Numbered from the stretch's first letter, positions 1 to 9,406 are shown. The stretch is 59,370 nucleotides of DNA from Clostridia bacterium (GCA_017440465.1 JAFSHF010000006.1:1-59370); one strand, 5' to 3'. Notes: generated by a model not told the origin, from the letters alone. A program made the numbers and translations.

Positions 1-653
1 AGAGCCAGATCTTCTCCACTGCGGCAGATAATCAGCCCAGCGTTGAGATCCACGTTCTGCAGGGTGAACGCGAGATGGCGGCCGCCAATAAGACCCTGGG
101 CAGATTCCAGCTCACCGGTATCGCTCCCGCTCCCCGCGGTGTGCCCCAAATCGAAGTAACCTTCGATATCGATGCCAACGGTATCGTCAACGTATCCGCC
201 AAGGATCTGGGCACCGGTCAGGAGCAGAAGATCACCATCACCGCTTCCACCAACCTCTCCAAAGAAGAGATCGAAAAAGCGGTCAAGGATGCCGAGGCTT
301 GCGCAGCCGAGGATAAGAAACTGAAGGAATCCATTGAGATCCGCAATAACGCCGATCAGATGGTCTATCAGACCGAGAAATTGATGAAGGATGCCGGCGA
401 TAAGCTGGATGAATCCGATAAGACCGCGGTCAATGCGGAGTTGGATAAGGTGAAGGAAGCCCTGAAGGGTACCGATACCGATGCCATCAAGGCGGCTACC
501 GAAGGCTTGCAGAATAAGCTCTATGAGCTTTCTTCCAAGATCTATGCTCAAAACCCCGAAGCCGCCGCTGCAGCCGGTGCCGATGCCGGCGCCGCAGGCA
601 ACGCCGAGGGTGTCTATGATGCCGATTTCAAGGATGTCGACGAAAATAAATAA
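1..653 (+). CDS. dnaK: Chaperone DnaK (Hsp70), C-terminal part
   Basis: The reading frame is open from base 3, so the gene enters from the left edge and only its last ~216 codons are present. The fragment starts inside the substrate-binding beta domain ([12 protein letters not shown], then [12 protein letters not shown] and [15 protein letters not shown], all DnaK signatures). It continues into the helical lid and ends in an Ala/Gly-rich tail with an acidic DVDENK terminus, close to the EEVD-like acidic ends of bacterial DnaK. The ATGs near base 75 are internal. dnaJ follows 55 bases later on the same strand, the usual dnaK-dnaJ order. Role: ATP-dependent folding chaperone working with DnaJ and GrpE in the cytoplasm. 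Confidence 0.97.
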   Translation, partial: SQIFSTAADNQPSVEIHVLQGEREMAAANKTLGRFQLTGIAPAPRGVPQIEVTFDIDANGIVNVSAKDLGTGQEQKITITASTNLSKEEIEKAVKDAEACAAEDKKLKESIEIRNNADQMVYQTEKLMKDAGDKLDESDKTAVNAELDKVKEALKGTDTDAIKAATEGLQNKLYELSSKIYAQNPEAAAAAGADAGAAGNAEGVYDADFKDVDENK

Positions 654-708
654 TTAAGATTCTTTTCGGGCAGGGTCTCCCTACCCGAAAAACTCTATGG
701 AGATTAGA

Positions 709-1857
709 ATGGCAGATAAAAGAGATTATTATGAGGTGCTTGGTCTATCCAAAGGCGCATCCGACGATGAGATCAAAAAATCCTTCCGCAAACTCGCCAA
801 AAAATACCATCCCGACCTGAACCCCGGCGATACAAGCGCCGAAGAAAAGTTCAAGGAAGTCAACGAAGCCTACGGCGTTCTTTCCGACCCCGAAAAGAAA
901 TCCCGCTACGATCAGTTCGGCCATGCGGGGGTCGATCCCTCCTATGGCGGCGGCGCAGGCGACTTTGGCGGAATGGGCGGAATGGGCGATTTCGGCGATG
1001 TCTTTAGTTCGTTCTTTGGCGGAATGGGCGGCTTTGGCGGTTTCGGCGGCGGTGGCCGCCGCTCCAACGCGCCCCGTAAGGGCGAAGATATTGAAACGAT
1101 GGTCACCATCTCCTTTGAAGAAGCCGCCTTCGGCTGTGAAAAAGAGATCCATCTCCGCCGCCGCAAGAGCTGTAAGCATTGCAATGGCACCGGTGCGAAG
1201 GGCGGGGTAGAGCTGGAGACCTGCCCGCAATGTAAGGGGAGCGGTGTTGTCACCAGCGTTCAGCGTACCATTTTGGGCAATATCCAATCCCAAAGCACCT
1301 GCCCCACCTGCGGCGGGCGCGGTAAAAAAATTAAAGTTCCCTGCCCCCATTGCCAAGGCGGTATTATCACCGAAGATAAAAAGATCAAGGTCACCATCCC
1401 TGCGGGAATTGATAACGACCAGACTCTGACGATGCGGAACCAAGCCCACGCAGGGGTCAACGGCGGGCCGGACGGCGATGTCTATATCGGCATTCGTGTG
1501 CGCCCCCACGCATTGTTTGAGCGGCGGGGCACCGATCTGTATTGCAAGATCCCCGTCAGCTTCACCGATGCTACCTTGGGTGCTAAATTGCAGGTTCCTA
1601 CGCTGGAAGGCAAGGTGGAATACGATCTTCCCGAAGGGACCCAGACCGGCAGTACCTTCCGCTTCCGCGGTAAGGGTGTCACCCGCATCAATTCCAAGGC
1701 AAAGGGCGATCTTTATGTCACTGTGGAGGTGGAGATCCCCCGCGGACTTTCCAAAAAGCAAAAGGATCTGCTGAAGGAATTTGCCAAGACCCTTGACCAC
1801 AAAAATTTTGAAAAACGCAATACATTTATGGATAAACTTTCCAAGTTATTCAAATAA
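709..1857 (+). CDS. dnaJ: Chaperone DnaJ (Hsp40)
   Basis: 382-residue type I J-protein, the co-chaperone that stimulates DnaK ATPase. It has an N-terminal J domain with HPD at residues 34-36, a Gly/Phe-rich linker (about 75-120), a zinc domain with four Cys pairs ([32 protein letters not shown]), and the C-terminal substrate domain. The fourth zinc motif lacks its last glycine (GGI instead of GxG), a mild departure from CxxCxGxG. Start: an upstream in-frame ATG exists at 697, but GGAG at 699-702 lies 6 bases before the ATG at 709, so 709 is preferred. A strong terminator follows. Confidence 0.97.
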   Translation: MADKRDYYEVLGLSKGASDDEIKKSFRKLAKKYHPDLNPGDTSAEEKFKEVNEAYGVLSDPEKKSRYDQFGHAGVDPSYGGGAGDFGGMGGMGDFGDVFSSFFGGMGGFGGFGGGGRRSNAPRKGEDIETMVTISFEEAAFGCEKEIHLRRRKSCKHCNGTGAKGGVELETCPQCKGSGVVTSVQRTILGNIQSQSTCPTCGGRGKKIKVPCPHCQGGIITEDKKIKVTIPAGIDNDQTLTMRNQAHAGVNGGPDGDVYIGIRVRPHALFERRGTDLYCKIPVSFTDATLGAKLQVPTLEGKVEYDLPEGTQTGSTFRFRGKGVTRINSKAKGDLYVTVEVEIPRGLSKKQKDLLKEFAKTLDHKNFEKRNTFMDKLSKLFK

Positions 1858-1862
1858 GACCA

Positions 1863-1894
1863 GCACCCGACCGCATCGGTCGGGTGCTTTTTTA
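1863..1894 (+). terminator. Intrinsic terminator of dnaK-dnaJ
   Basis: An 11-bp perfect GC-rich stem (1863-1873 with 1877-1887) closes a CAT loop and is followed by a run of seven T. Confidence 0.93.
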
Positions 1895-1963
1895 TATAAT
1901 ATCGTATATTTTTCATTATTTTTCCGAAAATAGAAAGGAAACATCGTTTAAGGAGGAAAAAGA

Positions 1964-3265
1964 ATGAAACGCATTTTATCATTTCTTTGTATTGCACTGT
2001 TGATTTTGGGCTGTCTTTCGGGCTGTGCCCGCGGCGGCGGGGAAGGTGCGGTCTATTATTTGAATTTCAAGCCGGAGCAGGACGCTCAATGGAAAGCATT
2101 GGCAAAAACCTATTCCGATGAGACCGGTGTGAAGGTGACCGTGGTCACCGCGGCGGCAGGCACCTATGAAGATACCTTGGCGGCGGAGATCGTCAAGAGC
2201 ACTCCGCCCACCTTGTTTCAGGTCAACGGCCCTGTGGGCTTGGCGGGCTGGAAGGATTATTGTTATGATCTCTCCGATTCCGCTGTTTATAACCAACTGA
2301 CCGAGGATGATTTTGTTCTGGAAGAAGACGATAAAGTTTACGGCATCGCCTATGTTCTGGAAACCTACGGATTGATTTATAATAAGAAACTGCTGGACCG
2401 TTATTTTGCGCTGGACAACGCCAAGGTGAAGTCGCTGAATGATGTTCGTTCTTTTGATGTTTTTAAGGCGTTGGCGGAGGATATTCAGGCGAATAAAGAG
2501 GCGTTGGGCATCAAGGGTGCTTTCACATCGGCAGGGATGGATTCTTCTTCCGATTGGCGGTTCAAGACCCATTTGGCAAACCTGCCGATCTATTATGAAT
2601 ATGAGGAGGACGATATCGATCTTTCCCCCGCCATCAAAGGCACCTATCTCAAAGAGTATCGGGCGATCTGGGATCTGTATCTGAAAAATGCCACCTGCGC
2701 TCCCGGCGAGATCGGCGCCAAGACCAGCGATGAAGCCGCCAATGAATTTAATAACGGCGAAGCGGTCTTTTATCAGAACGGTACCTGGGCGTGGGGCGAT
2801 GCAATGGAGCAAAAGATCGGTGCAGATAATGTGGGAATGATGCCCATCTATATCGGCGCGGAGGATGAAGAGGATCAAGGCCTTTGTACCGGTAGCGAGA
2901 ACTATTGGTGCGTCAATAAAAACGCAGGCGAAAAGAATATTCAAGCCACCTTGGATTTTATGGAATGGGTGGTGACTTCCGAAGCGGGCACCAAAGCGTT
3001 GGCGGAGGAGATGGGCTTTGTCAGCCCCTTTAAAAATGCCAAAAAATCCACCAATCCTTTGATCAAAGCGGCGGACCAACTGCTGGATGAAGGCAAGACA
3101 CCGGTCTCCTGGGACTTTTCCACCATTCCTTCGGATCAATGGAAGGATGGTGTGGGTGCCGCGTTGCTCGCCTATGCGCAGGGCGGGCTGACCGATGCCC
3201 TTTGGAAGGATGTGGAGACCGCGTTTGTTGATGGTTGGCGGAAAGAGTACACCGCCGCCCACTGA
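1964..3265 (+). CDS. ABC sugar-type substrate-binding lipoprotein
   Basis: 433 residues with a lipoprotein signal: Lys/Arg N-terminus, hydrophobic core and a lipobox ending in LSGC (Cys 21). The mature part resembles family 1 extracellular solute-binding proteins (VYYLNFKPEQDAQWKALAK start, FNNGEAVFYQNGTWAWG, SENYWCVNKNAG). It should be anchored outside the membrane and deliver a carbohydrate to the two permeases encoded directly downstream. The substrate cannot be read from sequence. RBS AAGGAGG lies ahead of the ATG. No ATPase gene is present nearby; importers of this family often share one MsmK/MsiK-type ATPase encoded elsewhere. Confidence 0.88.
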   Translation: MKRILSFLCIALLILGCLSGCARGGGEGAVYYLNFKPEQDAQWKALAKTYSDETGVKVTVVTAAAGTYEDTLAAEIVKSTPPTLFQVNGPVGLAGWKDYCYDLSDSAVYNQLTEDDFVLEEDDKVYGIAYVLETYGLIYNKKLLDRYFALDNAKVKSLNDVRSFDVFKALAEDIQANKEALGIKGAFTSAGMDSSSDWRFKTHLANLPIYYEYEEDDIDLSPAIKGTYLKEYRAIWDLYLKNATCAPGEIGAKTSDEAANEFNNGEAVFYQNGTWAWGDAMEQKIGADNVGMMPIYIGAEDEEDQGLCTGSENYWCVNKNAGEKNIQATLDFMEWVVTSEAGTKALAEEMGFVSPFKNAKKSTNPLIKAADQLLDEGKTPVSWDFSTIPSDQWKDGVGAALLAYAQGGLTDALWKDVETAFVDGWRKEYTAAH

Positions 3266-3266
3266 T

Positions 3267-4118
3267 ATGAACAGAACACTCAAGCGGTGGTTTCCGCTCT
3301 TTTTGCTCCCCACGCTGATCGCGTTTTTGATCGGCTTTGTCGTCCCCTTTTTTGTGGGACTATATCTTTCCTTTTGTGAATTTGCCACCATTGAAAATCC
3401 CACCTTTGTAGGCTTTGCCAATTATCTGCGGGTCTTTACCGCCGATAGCAACTTTTGGTATTCCTTCGGTTTCACCGCCTTGTTTACCTTGGTCTCGGTG
3501 GTGCTGATCAATCTTTGCGCCTTTGCGGTGGCGTTGGCACTTACCCGCGGCATCCGCGGCACCAATCTTTTCCGAACCCTGTTCTTTATGCCCAATCTGA
3601 TCGGCGGCATCGTTTTGGGCTATATCTGGAAGATGATTTTAAACTACGGTGTTTTGATCCCTCTGTTCGGCAAGGATCTAAGCTATAATTCCACTTTCGG
3701 CTTTTGGGGTCTGGTGGTGGTATTGGCATGGCAACAGATCGGTTATATGATGATCATCTATATTTCAGGCTTGCAATCCGTCCCCGAAGAGTTGAGCGAA
3801 GCGGCAAAGATCGATGGCGCAGGGCGGTGGCAGATCTTAAGGCACGTTACTGTCCCGATGGTGATGCCCTCCATCACCATCTGCATCTTTTTGACGCTGA
3901 CCAATTCCTTTAAACTTTATGATCAAAATTTGGCGCTGACCGACGGTAAACCCGGCAGAATGACCGAGATGCTGGCGATGGCGATCCGCAACACCTATGG
4001 AGTTACTCCCAAATCCCACGGTACTGCGCAGGCGATGGCGGTCATCTTCTTTCTGATCGTCGCCGTCATTGCCCTTTTTCAGCTCCGCAGTACCCATAAA
4101 AGGGAGGTGCAGCAATGA
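3267..4118 (+). CDS. ABC sugar-type permease (MalF-like)
   Basis: 283 residues with about six membrane segments and the binding-protein-dependent permease EAA loop SEAAKIDGAGRWQILRHVTV followed by PMVMPS, which docks the ATPase. The ATG at 3267 lies one base after the stop of the binding-protein gene and starts a normal N-terminus (basic residues, then the first membrane helix). The longer in-frame upstream extension lies inside the previous gene, so translation is probably coupled. It is the first of two permease subunits. Its stop overlaps the next start (ATGA). Confidence 0.9.
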   Translation: MNRTLKRWFPLFLLPTLIAFLIGFVVPFFVGLYLSFCEFATIENPTFVGFANYLRVFTADSNFWYSFGFTALFTLVSVVLINLCAFAVALALTRGIRGTNLFRTLFFMPNLIGGIVLGYIWKMILNYGVLIPLFGKDLSYNSTFGFWGLVVVLAWQQIGYMMIIYISGLQSVPEELSEAAKIDGAGRWQILRHVTVPMVMPSITICIFLTLTNSFKLYDQNLALTDGKPGRMTEMLAMAIRNTYGVTPKSHGTAQAMAVIFFLIVAVIALFQLRSTHKREVQQ

Positions 4119-4954
4119 TAGAGAAAAAACAAAATCGATGGCTTACCGTGTTGTTTTCGGTGATCTGCGCGGTCTATATCTATCCGCTGGTGGTGTTGCT
4201 CTTTAATTCCTTTAAGGAAAAGGAAGCCATCACCGGTCAGGTGTTTGGCTTGCCCACCGCCCAAAGCTTTGTCGGGTTTGAAAACTATCTTCGCGGTATC
4301 CGCTCCATTGATTTTTTTAATTCCGTAGGCTATAGTTTGGTGGTAACCGTCGGCTCGGTGGCGTTGATTTTAGTCTGCACCTCGATGTGCGCCTGGTATC
4401 TCAATCGGGTGGGCAGTCGTTGGTGTAAAGGGATCTACTATCTCTTTGTCTTTTCGATGGCGGTGCCCTTTCAAATGGTGATGTTCACCCTGCCTTATTT
4501 GGCGGATCGGTTGGGATTCACATCCCCTTGGACCATTCCGCTGGTCTATTTGGGCTTTGGTGCGGGGCTGGCGGTATTTATGTTCACCGGCTTTGTCAAA
4601 TCCATCCCCATCTCCATCGAAGAAGCGGCAATGATCGACGGTTGCAACCCGCTTTCCACCTTTTTCCGCGTGGTATTGCCGATTATGAAACCGACCTATA
4701 TTTCGGTGGCAATTCTGCAGACCATGTGGATCTGGAACGATTATCTGTTGCCCACCTTGGTATTGGATAAGACCAAAGGGTATTATACCATCCCGATGGC
4801 GATCCAATCGGCGGTCACCGATAGCTACGGAACGGTAGACTACGGTGCCTTTATGGCGTTGCTGGTGTTGGCAATCATTCCCATCGTTGTCTTTTATGCA
4901 TTGGCGCAAAAGCAGATCATCCGCGGGGTGATCTCCGGCGCAGTCAAAGGATAA
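4115..4954 (+). CDS. ABC sugar-type permease (MalG-like)
   Basis: 279 residues, about six membrane helices, EAA loop EEAAMIDGCNPLSTFFRVVL then PIMKP, and a C-terminus with the IIRGVISGAVKG ending typical of the MalG/LacG group. AGGGAGG precedes the ATG, which overlaps the stop of the first permease gene by four bases. It should form the heterodimeric channel with the product of the preceding gene. Last gene of a three-gene importer operon. Confidence 0.9.
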   Translation: MIEKKQNRWLTVLFSVICAVYIYPLVVLLFNSFKEKEAITGQVFGLPTAQSFVGFENYLRGIRSIDFFNSVGYSLVVTVGSVALILVCTSMCAWYLNRVGSRWCKGIYYLFVFSMAVPFQMVMFTLPYLADRLGFTSPWTIPLVYLGFGAGLAVFMFTGFVKSIPISIEEAAMIDGCNPLSTFFRVVLPIMKPTYISVAILQTMWIWNDYLLPTLVLDKTKGYYTIPMAIQSAVTDSYGTVDYGAFMALLVLAIIPIVVFYALAQKQIIRGVISGAVKG

Positions 4955-4955
4955 A

Positions 4956-4991
4956 AAAGAACGGCAGAGAAGAAATTCTCTGCCGTTCTTT
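4956..4991. terminator. Bidirectional terminator between convergent genes
   Basis: A 16-bp perfect stem (4956-4971 with 4976-4991) with a GAAA loop and A-rich/T-rich flanks separates the importer operon on + from the symporter gene on -. Confidence 0.9.
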
Positions 4992-5003
4992 GGTTTATAA
5001 ATA

Positions 5004-6560
5004 TTAGTCTGCGGAAACTTCGCGTGCAATTTCCTGCGCTTGTGTTTCGGGATCGAAATTATACATAGGCTCAATATCTTCGCCCTTCTTGGTTCTTCTC
5101 AGATAGTTGTTTGTGATCTTCACAACCAGGGGAGACAACGCAAGAACACCGATCAAGTTGGGGATCATCATCAAACCGTTAAAGGTATCCGAAATGTCCC
5201 AAGCAAGAGAAGAGGTGAGGACCGCGCCGAAGATGACGGTGCAGACGTGAATGATGCGGAAGATAAAGGTGGTCTTGGCACCAAAGAGATATTCCCAAGC
5301 TTTAGAGCCGTAGTGGGACCAACCCAGAACGGTGGTAAAAGCAAAGAGGAACATAGCGATAGCGATAAACTTTTCGCCGATATCGCCCCAAGAGAATACC
5401 GAGTTAAAGGCACCGCCGACCAAGGTGGCGTCGGTATAACCGGCAGCGATCTCACCGGTCACAGCGTTAAAGACACCGCCGTTCAGACCGCCGGCAGTCA
5501 GGATGACGAGCGCTGTCATGGTGCAGACGATCATCGTATCGGCAAATACTTCAAAGATGCCCCACATACCCTGCTTTACAGGCTCTTTAATGTTGGAGTT
5601 GGAGTGAACCATAACCGAAGAACCGAGACCCGCTTCGTTGGAGAAAACACCGCGTTTGAAGCCTTGGGTCACCACCTTGCTGATGACTGCGCCGATCCCG
5701 CCGCCGACAAAGGCTTCGGGCTGAAAGGCATTGACAAAGATGGCTTTGAATGCGGGAAGAATGTTGGCATAATTGATGCCGATGATTGTAAGACTTCCGA
5801 AAACAAAGAGGACGACCATAAAAGGAACGATCTTTTCGGCAACGTTGGCAATTCTCTTCAGACCGCCGAGGGTGATCAGAGCGGTAAGAGCCATAATGAT
5901 CGCGCCGAGGATGATATTGTAGAGCGAAACACCGCCAAACACTTCAATCGAAGAAAGAGCAGATACGTCAAATGCTTGCGCTATGTTTGTAACGATTTTG
6001 TTGACCTGACCCATGCTGCCGATGCCGAAAGAAGCCAGCATTGCAAAGATGCAGAAGAGGATGGCAAGGATCTTTCCGACGTATTTCATTCCTTTTTTCT
6101 TACCCAGACCGTCGTTAAGATAATACATCGCGCCGCCGGACCATTCGCCGTTTTCATTCTTACGGCGGAAATAGATACCGAGCACATTTTCGGCGTAGTT
6201 GGTCATCATTCCGAAGAATGCCGCCAGCCACATCCAGAACACAGCGCCTGCACCGCCGATGCTGATCGCCGCGGCAACACCGGCGATGTTACCGGTACCG
6301 ACCGTTGCGGCAAGTGCAGTGCAAAGGGCTTGGAAGGGCGAAATAGAGCCCTTTTCCTTACTGTGCTTGATGACATCCTTGTTGAAAAGACTGCCAAGCG
6401 TTTGCTTGAACCACAGGCCGATGTGGCTTACCTGAAAGAACTTGGTGAGTACAGTGATGATGATGCCCGTACCGACCAGAAGAAGCAGACCGAAAGTGCC
6501 CCAAACAACGCCGTTGATGTCGCCGTTGATGCTTTCGATCGTTTGCAAGATTTTGTCCAT
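5004..6560 (-). CDS. Sodium:amino acid symporter, AGCS family
   Basis: 518 residues with about 10-11 membrane helices. AGCS signatures include SPFQALCTALAATVGTGNIAG near residue 75, GAVFWMWLAAFFGM, and FSNEAGLGSSVMVHSNS in the middle. The family (AlsT/GlyP/DagA) imports alanine or glycine with Na+ or H+. Here the preceding glycine riboswitch argues that glycine is the physiological substrate. RBS AGGAGG precedes the ATG. The gene is transcribed alone and converges with the sugar ABC importer. Confidence 0.93.
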   Translation of the reverse strand: MDKILQTIESINGDINGVVWGTFGLLLLVGTGIIITVLTKFFQVSHIGLWFKQTLGSLFNKDVIKHSKEKGSISPFQALCTALAATVGTGNIAGVAAAISIGGAGAVFWMWLAAFFGMMTNYAENVLGIYFRRKNENGEWSGGAMYYLNDGLGKKKGMKYVGKILAILFCIFAMLASFGIGSMGQVNKIVTNIAQAFDVSALSSIEVFGGVSLYNIILGAIIMALTALITLGGLKRIANVAEKIVPFMVVLFVFGSLTIIGINYANILPAFKAIFVNAFQPEAFVGGGIGAVISKVVTQGFKRGVFSNEAGLGSSVMVHSNSNIKEPVKQGMWGIFEVFADTMIVCTMTALVILTAGGLNGGVFNAVTGEIAAGYTDATLVGGAFNSVFSWGDIGEKFIAIAMFLFAFTTVLGWSHYGSKAWEYLFGAKTTFIFRIIHVCTVIFGAVLTSSLAWDISDTFNGLMMIPNLIGVLALSPLVVKITNNYLRRTKKGEDIEPMYNFDPETQAQEIAREVSAD

Positions 6561-6592
6561 TGTAGATGAACCTCCTATAAAAAATTACAAAA

Positions 6593-6620
6593 TAAAAACC
6601 GCCGCGATTTCTCGCGGCGG
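6593..6620 (-). terminator. Riboswitch-controlled terminator
   Basis: On the minus strand a 9-bp GC-only-type stem (6620-6612 with 6607-6599) closes a GAAA loop and runs into UUUUUAUUUU. It sits between the glycine aptamer and the symporter start codon, so it works as an expression-platform terminator rather than a gene end. Its 5' arm is shared with a predicted antiterminator (see findings). Confidence 0.88.
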
Positions 6621-6660
6621 ACTCTGTTGATAGAACATAAAAATGCATAAGGCTGTTTTA

Positions 6661-6780
6661 TGAAACTCTATCCTTTTGCCTGAGAGATTCGGCGGTTTGC
6701 GCCTTGCACCTTCGGCACCCAATTGAATGGGATTCTCCAGAGTCCTCTCCGCGCTCGGTCTTTGCATCCCAAGCGTTTCA
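6661..6780 (-). ncRNA. Glycine riboswitch (gcvT element), single aptamer
   Basis: Read on the minus strand, the leader carries the hallmark glycine-aptamer blocks in order: ACUCUGGAGA, GCCGAAGGUGCAAGG, CUCUCAGGCAAAAGGAUAGAGU. P1 is formed by ACUCU (about 6743-6739) with AGAGU near 6671-6667. An outer stem UGAAAC (6780-6775) with GUUUCA (6666-6661) closes the element. Only one complete aptamer is visible, so this is a singlet, a type known upstream of Na+:amino-acid symporters. It lies about 100 bases upstream of the AGCS gene and downstream of a strong promoter. Confidence 0.93.
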
Positions 6781-6794
6781 ACGAGAATGGTATT

Positions 6795-6823
6795 ACTATA
6801 GCACACTAAAGCGGTGATTTCAA
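6795..6823 (-). promoter_or_regulatory. Sigma-A promoter of riboswitch-symporter transcript
   Basis: TTGAAA (6823-6818), a 17-base spacer, TATAGT (6800-6795). Expected start near 6788, just before the aptamer. Confidence 0.85.
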
Positions 6824-6910
6824 GTCTTTTTTTGAACTTTGTCGAAATATCCAAAAGCGGGTTGGAATTTAGCGGACCTTTGTCCAATTTAAATAGAAAA
6901 AAGGCGTAAG

Positions 6911-7915
6911 TCAATCTGCCTTTAATTTTTTCACTTTTCCTTTTTCATTTAATATATAGACCGCTTGTTGTTCGTAGGTCACAGCGATCGCCTTCTTTTC
7001 GCTGAGAAAGGTTGCTTCTTTGGTTGCAGGTTGGTAGCGCATCGGCAATCCGAACTCATTGATGTAGTAGAGGCATCCGTCCTCGCCACCGAAGATAGAG
7101 AGGGCAGGAGAGGGGAGCACCATCGAGGCGGTTCCTGCTTTGTCGATTGCAAGAACGCCTATGGCCGCACCGCTTTCGTCGTTGCAGGAGGCATATAGAG
7201 CATCGGATGCGGCGGCAAGGGCGCGGACCTTGTGTTCCGTTTTGATTTTCCTTCCGTCGCAGTAAAGATCATAATTTGTATCGATGATCCAGAGCGCATC
7301 CCCAAAGAACGCAAAACTGACCGCATCGATGGGGGAGATGGTCTCGATCTTATGCCCGTCTCGCGCAATGTACTGCACCTTTCGCTGAACATCGTTGAGA
7401 AAATACAATCCGTTCTCTGCGGCGATCAAGTGGCTGGCGCCGATGGCGGCGATCCGTTGCTTCAAGCCGCAATAATCGGCATAGATGCCCTCATCGGTCG
7501 CATAGTATGTCGTATCCGCCCCCTGCGCTACCGAATAGGAGTTTTTATAGTTCGGCATCTCTGCGATCCCGCCTCGATTTAAAAGAGCACCCGCTTGTTC
7601 CGGTGCCGTTTGCGCGGCAGGCGCGGCTTGGATGCCGTATTTCTGCTCCAAGGCATAAAGGGTCAAGGGGTCGGCACCCAAGACGGAAAAGTTTGCCAAA
7701 AGGTGCTCTTGATAGGCGGTGTTCTCGGGCTCCTCTTCCAAGAGTGCCATCAGGCAAAGGTTTTGCTTTGTGAGAGAATCAGCCTCTTCCAAAAGTGCTT
7801 TGGCATCGGGCTTCTTGGGACGCAGTAAAACAAAGGTTGCCGCCGCGGCCCCGATCAGCAAGGCTGCGATCAGCACCCAAAGAAGTATTGTTTTTTTGCG
7901 TTTTGTTGTAATCAT
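6911..7915 (-). CDS. Membrane-anchored protein with propeller-like repeats, unknown function
   Basis: 334 residues. A basic N-terminus and one membrane helix (about 10-30, LLWVLIAALLIGAAAATFVLL) are followed by a short helical stretch and then repeated beta-rich units alternating tyrosine/glycine strands (YYATDEGIYADY, ENGLYFLNDVQRKVQYI, DALWIIDTNYDLYCDG, CLYYINEFGLPMRY). This resembles DUF5050-like or beta-propeller ectodomains and suggests an extracytoplasmic sensor or scaffold. No catalytic motif is recognised. No terminator is visible after it; the riboswitch promoter begins about 90 bases downstream. Confidence 0.6.
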   Translation of the reverse strand: MITTKRKKTILLWVLIAALLIGAAAATFVLLRPKKPDAKALLEEADSLTKQNLCLMALLEEEPENTAYQEHLLANFSVLGADPLTLYALEQKYGIQAAPAAQTAPEQAGALLNRGGIAEMPNYKNSYSVAQGADTTYYATDEGIYADYCGLKQRIAAIGASHLIAAENGLYFLNDVQRKVQYIARDGHKIETISPIDAVSFAFFGDALWIIDTNYDLYCDGRKIKTEHKVRALAAASDALYASCNDESGAAIGVLAIDKAGTASMVLPSPALSIFGGEDGCLYYINEFGLPMRYQPATKEATFLSEKKAIAVTYEQQAVYILNEKGKVKKLKAD

Positions 7916-7971
7916 AGTAGTATCATACCATAAAAAAATTACGAATTAAAGCATAGAATGATATTTTTTTG

Positions 7972-8000
7972 TTGACAATTTTTTTTCTTGGTGCTAAAAT
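7972..8000 (+). promoter_or_regulatory. Sigma-A promoter of gdhA
   Basis: TTGACA (7972-7977), 17-base spacer, TAAAAT (7995-8000), 31 bases upstream of the start codon. Confidence 0.88.
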
Positions 8001-8030
8001 TTTTTTATTCTATTATAGGAGTGATGAAAG

Positions 8031-9383
8031 ATGGCATTGAAAAATGCATACCTCAACGATCTGTATGCACGCGTTGAGAAAAGAAATGCCGGCGAGAGCG
8101 AATTCTTGCAGGCAGTCTACGAAGTTTTAGAATCTTTGGAGCCGGTTGCCGAGCAACGCCCCGATCTGATTGAGGCGGGTGTCTTTGAGCGGATGGTCGA
8201 GCCCGAGAGAATGGTCTCCTTCCGTGTACCCTGGATGGATGATAACGGCAAGGTTCAGGTCAACCGCGGCTATCGCGTTCAGTTCAATTCCGCGATCGGT
8301 CCTTATAAGGGCGGTATCCGTTTCCATCCCACCGTTAATGCTTCCATTATGAAGTTTTTGGGCTTTGAGCAGACCTTTAAGAACAGCCTCACAAGCCTGC
8401 CCATGGGCGGCGGTAAGGGCGGCGCTGATTTCGATCCCAACGGCAAGTCCGATGCAGAAGTGATGCGTTTCTGCCAGAGCTTTATGACCGAGCTTTCCCG
8501 CCATATCGGCGCGGATACCGACGTTCCTGCCGGTGATATCGGTGTCGGTGCCCGTGAAGTCGGCTATATGTTTGGTCAGTATAAGCGCTTGCGCAACGAA
8601 TTTACCGGCGTTCTCACCGGTAAGGGTATTCCCTTCGGCGGTTCTTTGATCCGCCCCGAAGCCACCGGTTACGGTGCTGTTTATTATGTTGTGGAACTGC
8701 TCAAATCCTTCGGTGATACCATCGAGGGCAAGACCTTCGCCGTCTCCGGCTTCGGTAACGTTGCCTGGGGTACTGTCAAGAAGGTCCACGAGTTGGGCGG
8801 TAAGGTCGTTACCCTCTCCGGTCCCGACGGTTATGTCTACGATGCCGACGGTATCTCCACCGAAGAGAAGATCGATTATCTGCTGGAAATGCGTGCCTCC
8901 GGCCGCAATAAGGTGCAGGATTATGCCGATAAGTTCGGCGTCCCCTTCTATGCAGGTAAGCGTCCTTGGGAGCAAAAGGTGGATGTTGTTATGCCCTGCG
9001 CTACCCAGAACGAAGTGGGCATTGAGGATGCCAAGAACATTGTTGCAAACAATGTAAAATATTATGTAGAAGTTGCCAATATGCCCACCACCGCCGAGGC
9101 TGTTTCTTATTTGAAAGAGAACAAGGTGGTGATCGCTCCCTCCAAGGCTGTCAATGCAGGCGGCGTTGCGGTTTCCGGCTTGGAAATGAGCCAGAACTCC
9201 ATGCGCTATAGCTGGACTGCCGAAGAAGTCGATGCCAAATTGCATCAAATTATGACCAATATCTTCAAAGCATCCTATGAGGCTGCCGAGAAGTATGGTA
9301 TGAAGGGCGATCTCATCGCCGGTGCAAACATTGCAGGCTTCCTGAAGGTGGCCGAGGCTATGAAGGCCCAAGGCGTAGTATAA
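8031..9383 (+). CDS. gdhA: NADP-type glutamate dehydrogenase
   Basis: 450 residues, the usual length of hexameric class I enzymes. Dehydrogenase signatures: GPYKGGIRFHPTVN, the catalytic-lysine region LPMGGGKGGADFDP, and GVGAREVGYMFGQYKRL. The Rossmann region reads FAVSGFGNVAWGTVKKVHELG. It interconverts glutamate with 2-oxoglutarate and ammonia and is assigned to the ammonium-assimilating GdhA group by overall similarity; cofactor preference is inferred. RBS AGGAG lies 9 bases before the ATG. Single-gene unit with its own promoter and terminator. Confidence 0.96.
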   Translation: MALKNAYLNDLYARVEKRNAGESEFLQAVYEVLESLEPVAEQRPDLIEAGVFERMVEPERMVSFRVPWMDDNGKVQVNRGYRVQFNSAIGPYKGGIRFHPTVNASIMKFLGFEQTFKNSLTSLPMGGGKGGADFDPNGKSDAEVMRFCQSFMTELSRHIGADTDVPAGDIGVGAREVGYMFGQYKRLRNEFTGVLTGKGIPFGGSLIRPEATGYGAVYYVVELLKSFGDTIEGKTFAVSGFGNVAWGTVKKVHELGGKVVTLSGPDGYVYDADGISTEEKIDYLLEMRASGRNKVQDYADKFGVPFYAGKRPWEQKVDVVMPCATQNEVGIEDAKNIVANNVKYYVEVANMPTTAEAVSYLKENKVVIAPSKAVNAGGVAVSGLEMSQNSMRYSWTAEEVDAKLHQIMTNIFKASYEAAEKYGMKGDLIAGANIAGFLKVAEAMKAQGVV

Positions 9384-9406
9384 GACGCGCGAAAATGAGT
9401 TAGACC

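Noticed and set aside
745-1800. 351-codon minus-strand frame opposite dnaJ
   Set aside because: Antisense shadow; the plus strand is an unambiguous J-protein.
1979-3421. 480-codon minus-strand frame opposite the ABC binding protein
   Set aside because: Antisense shadow spanning two coupled plus-strand genes; no RBS.
5040-6569. 509-codon plus-strand frame antisense to the AGCS gene
   Set aside because: Low-complexity His/Asp/Gly-rich translation without domain, RBS or promoter; the minus-strand reading is a clear symporter with a riboswitch.
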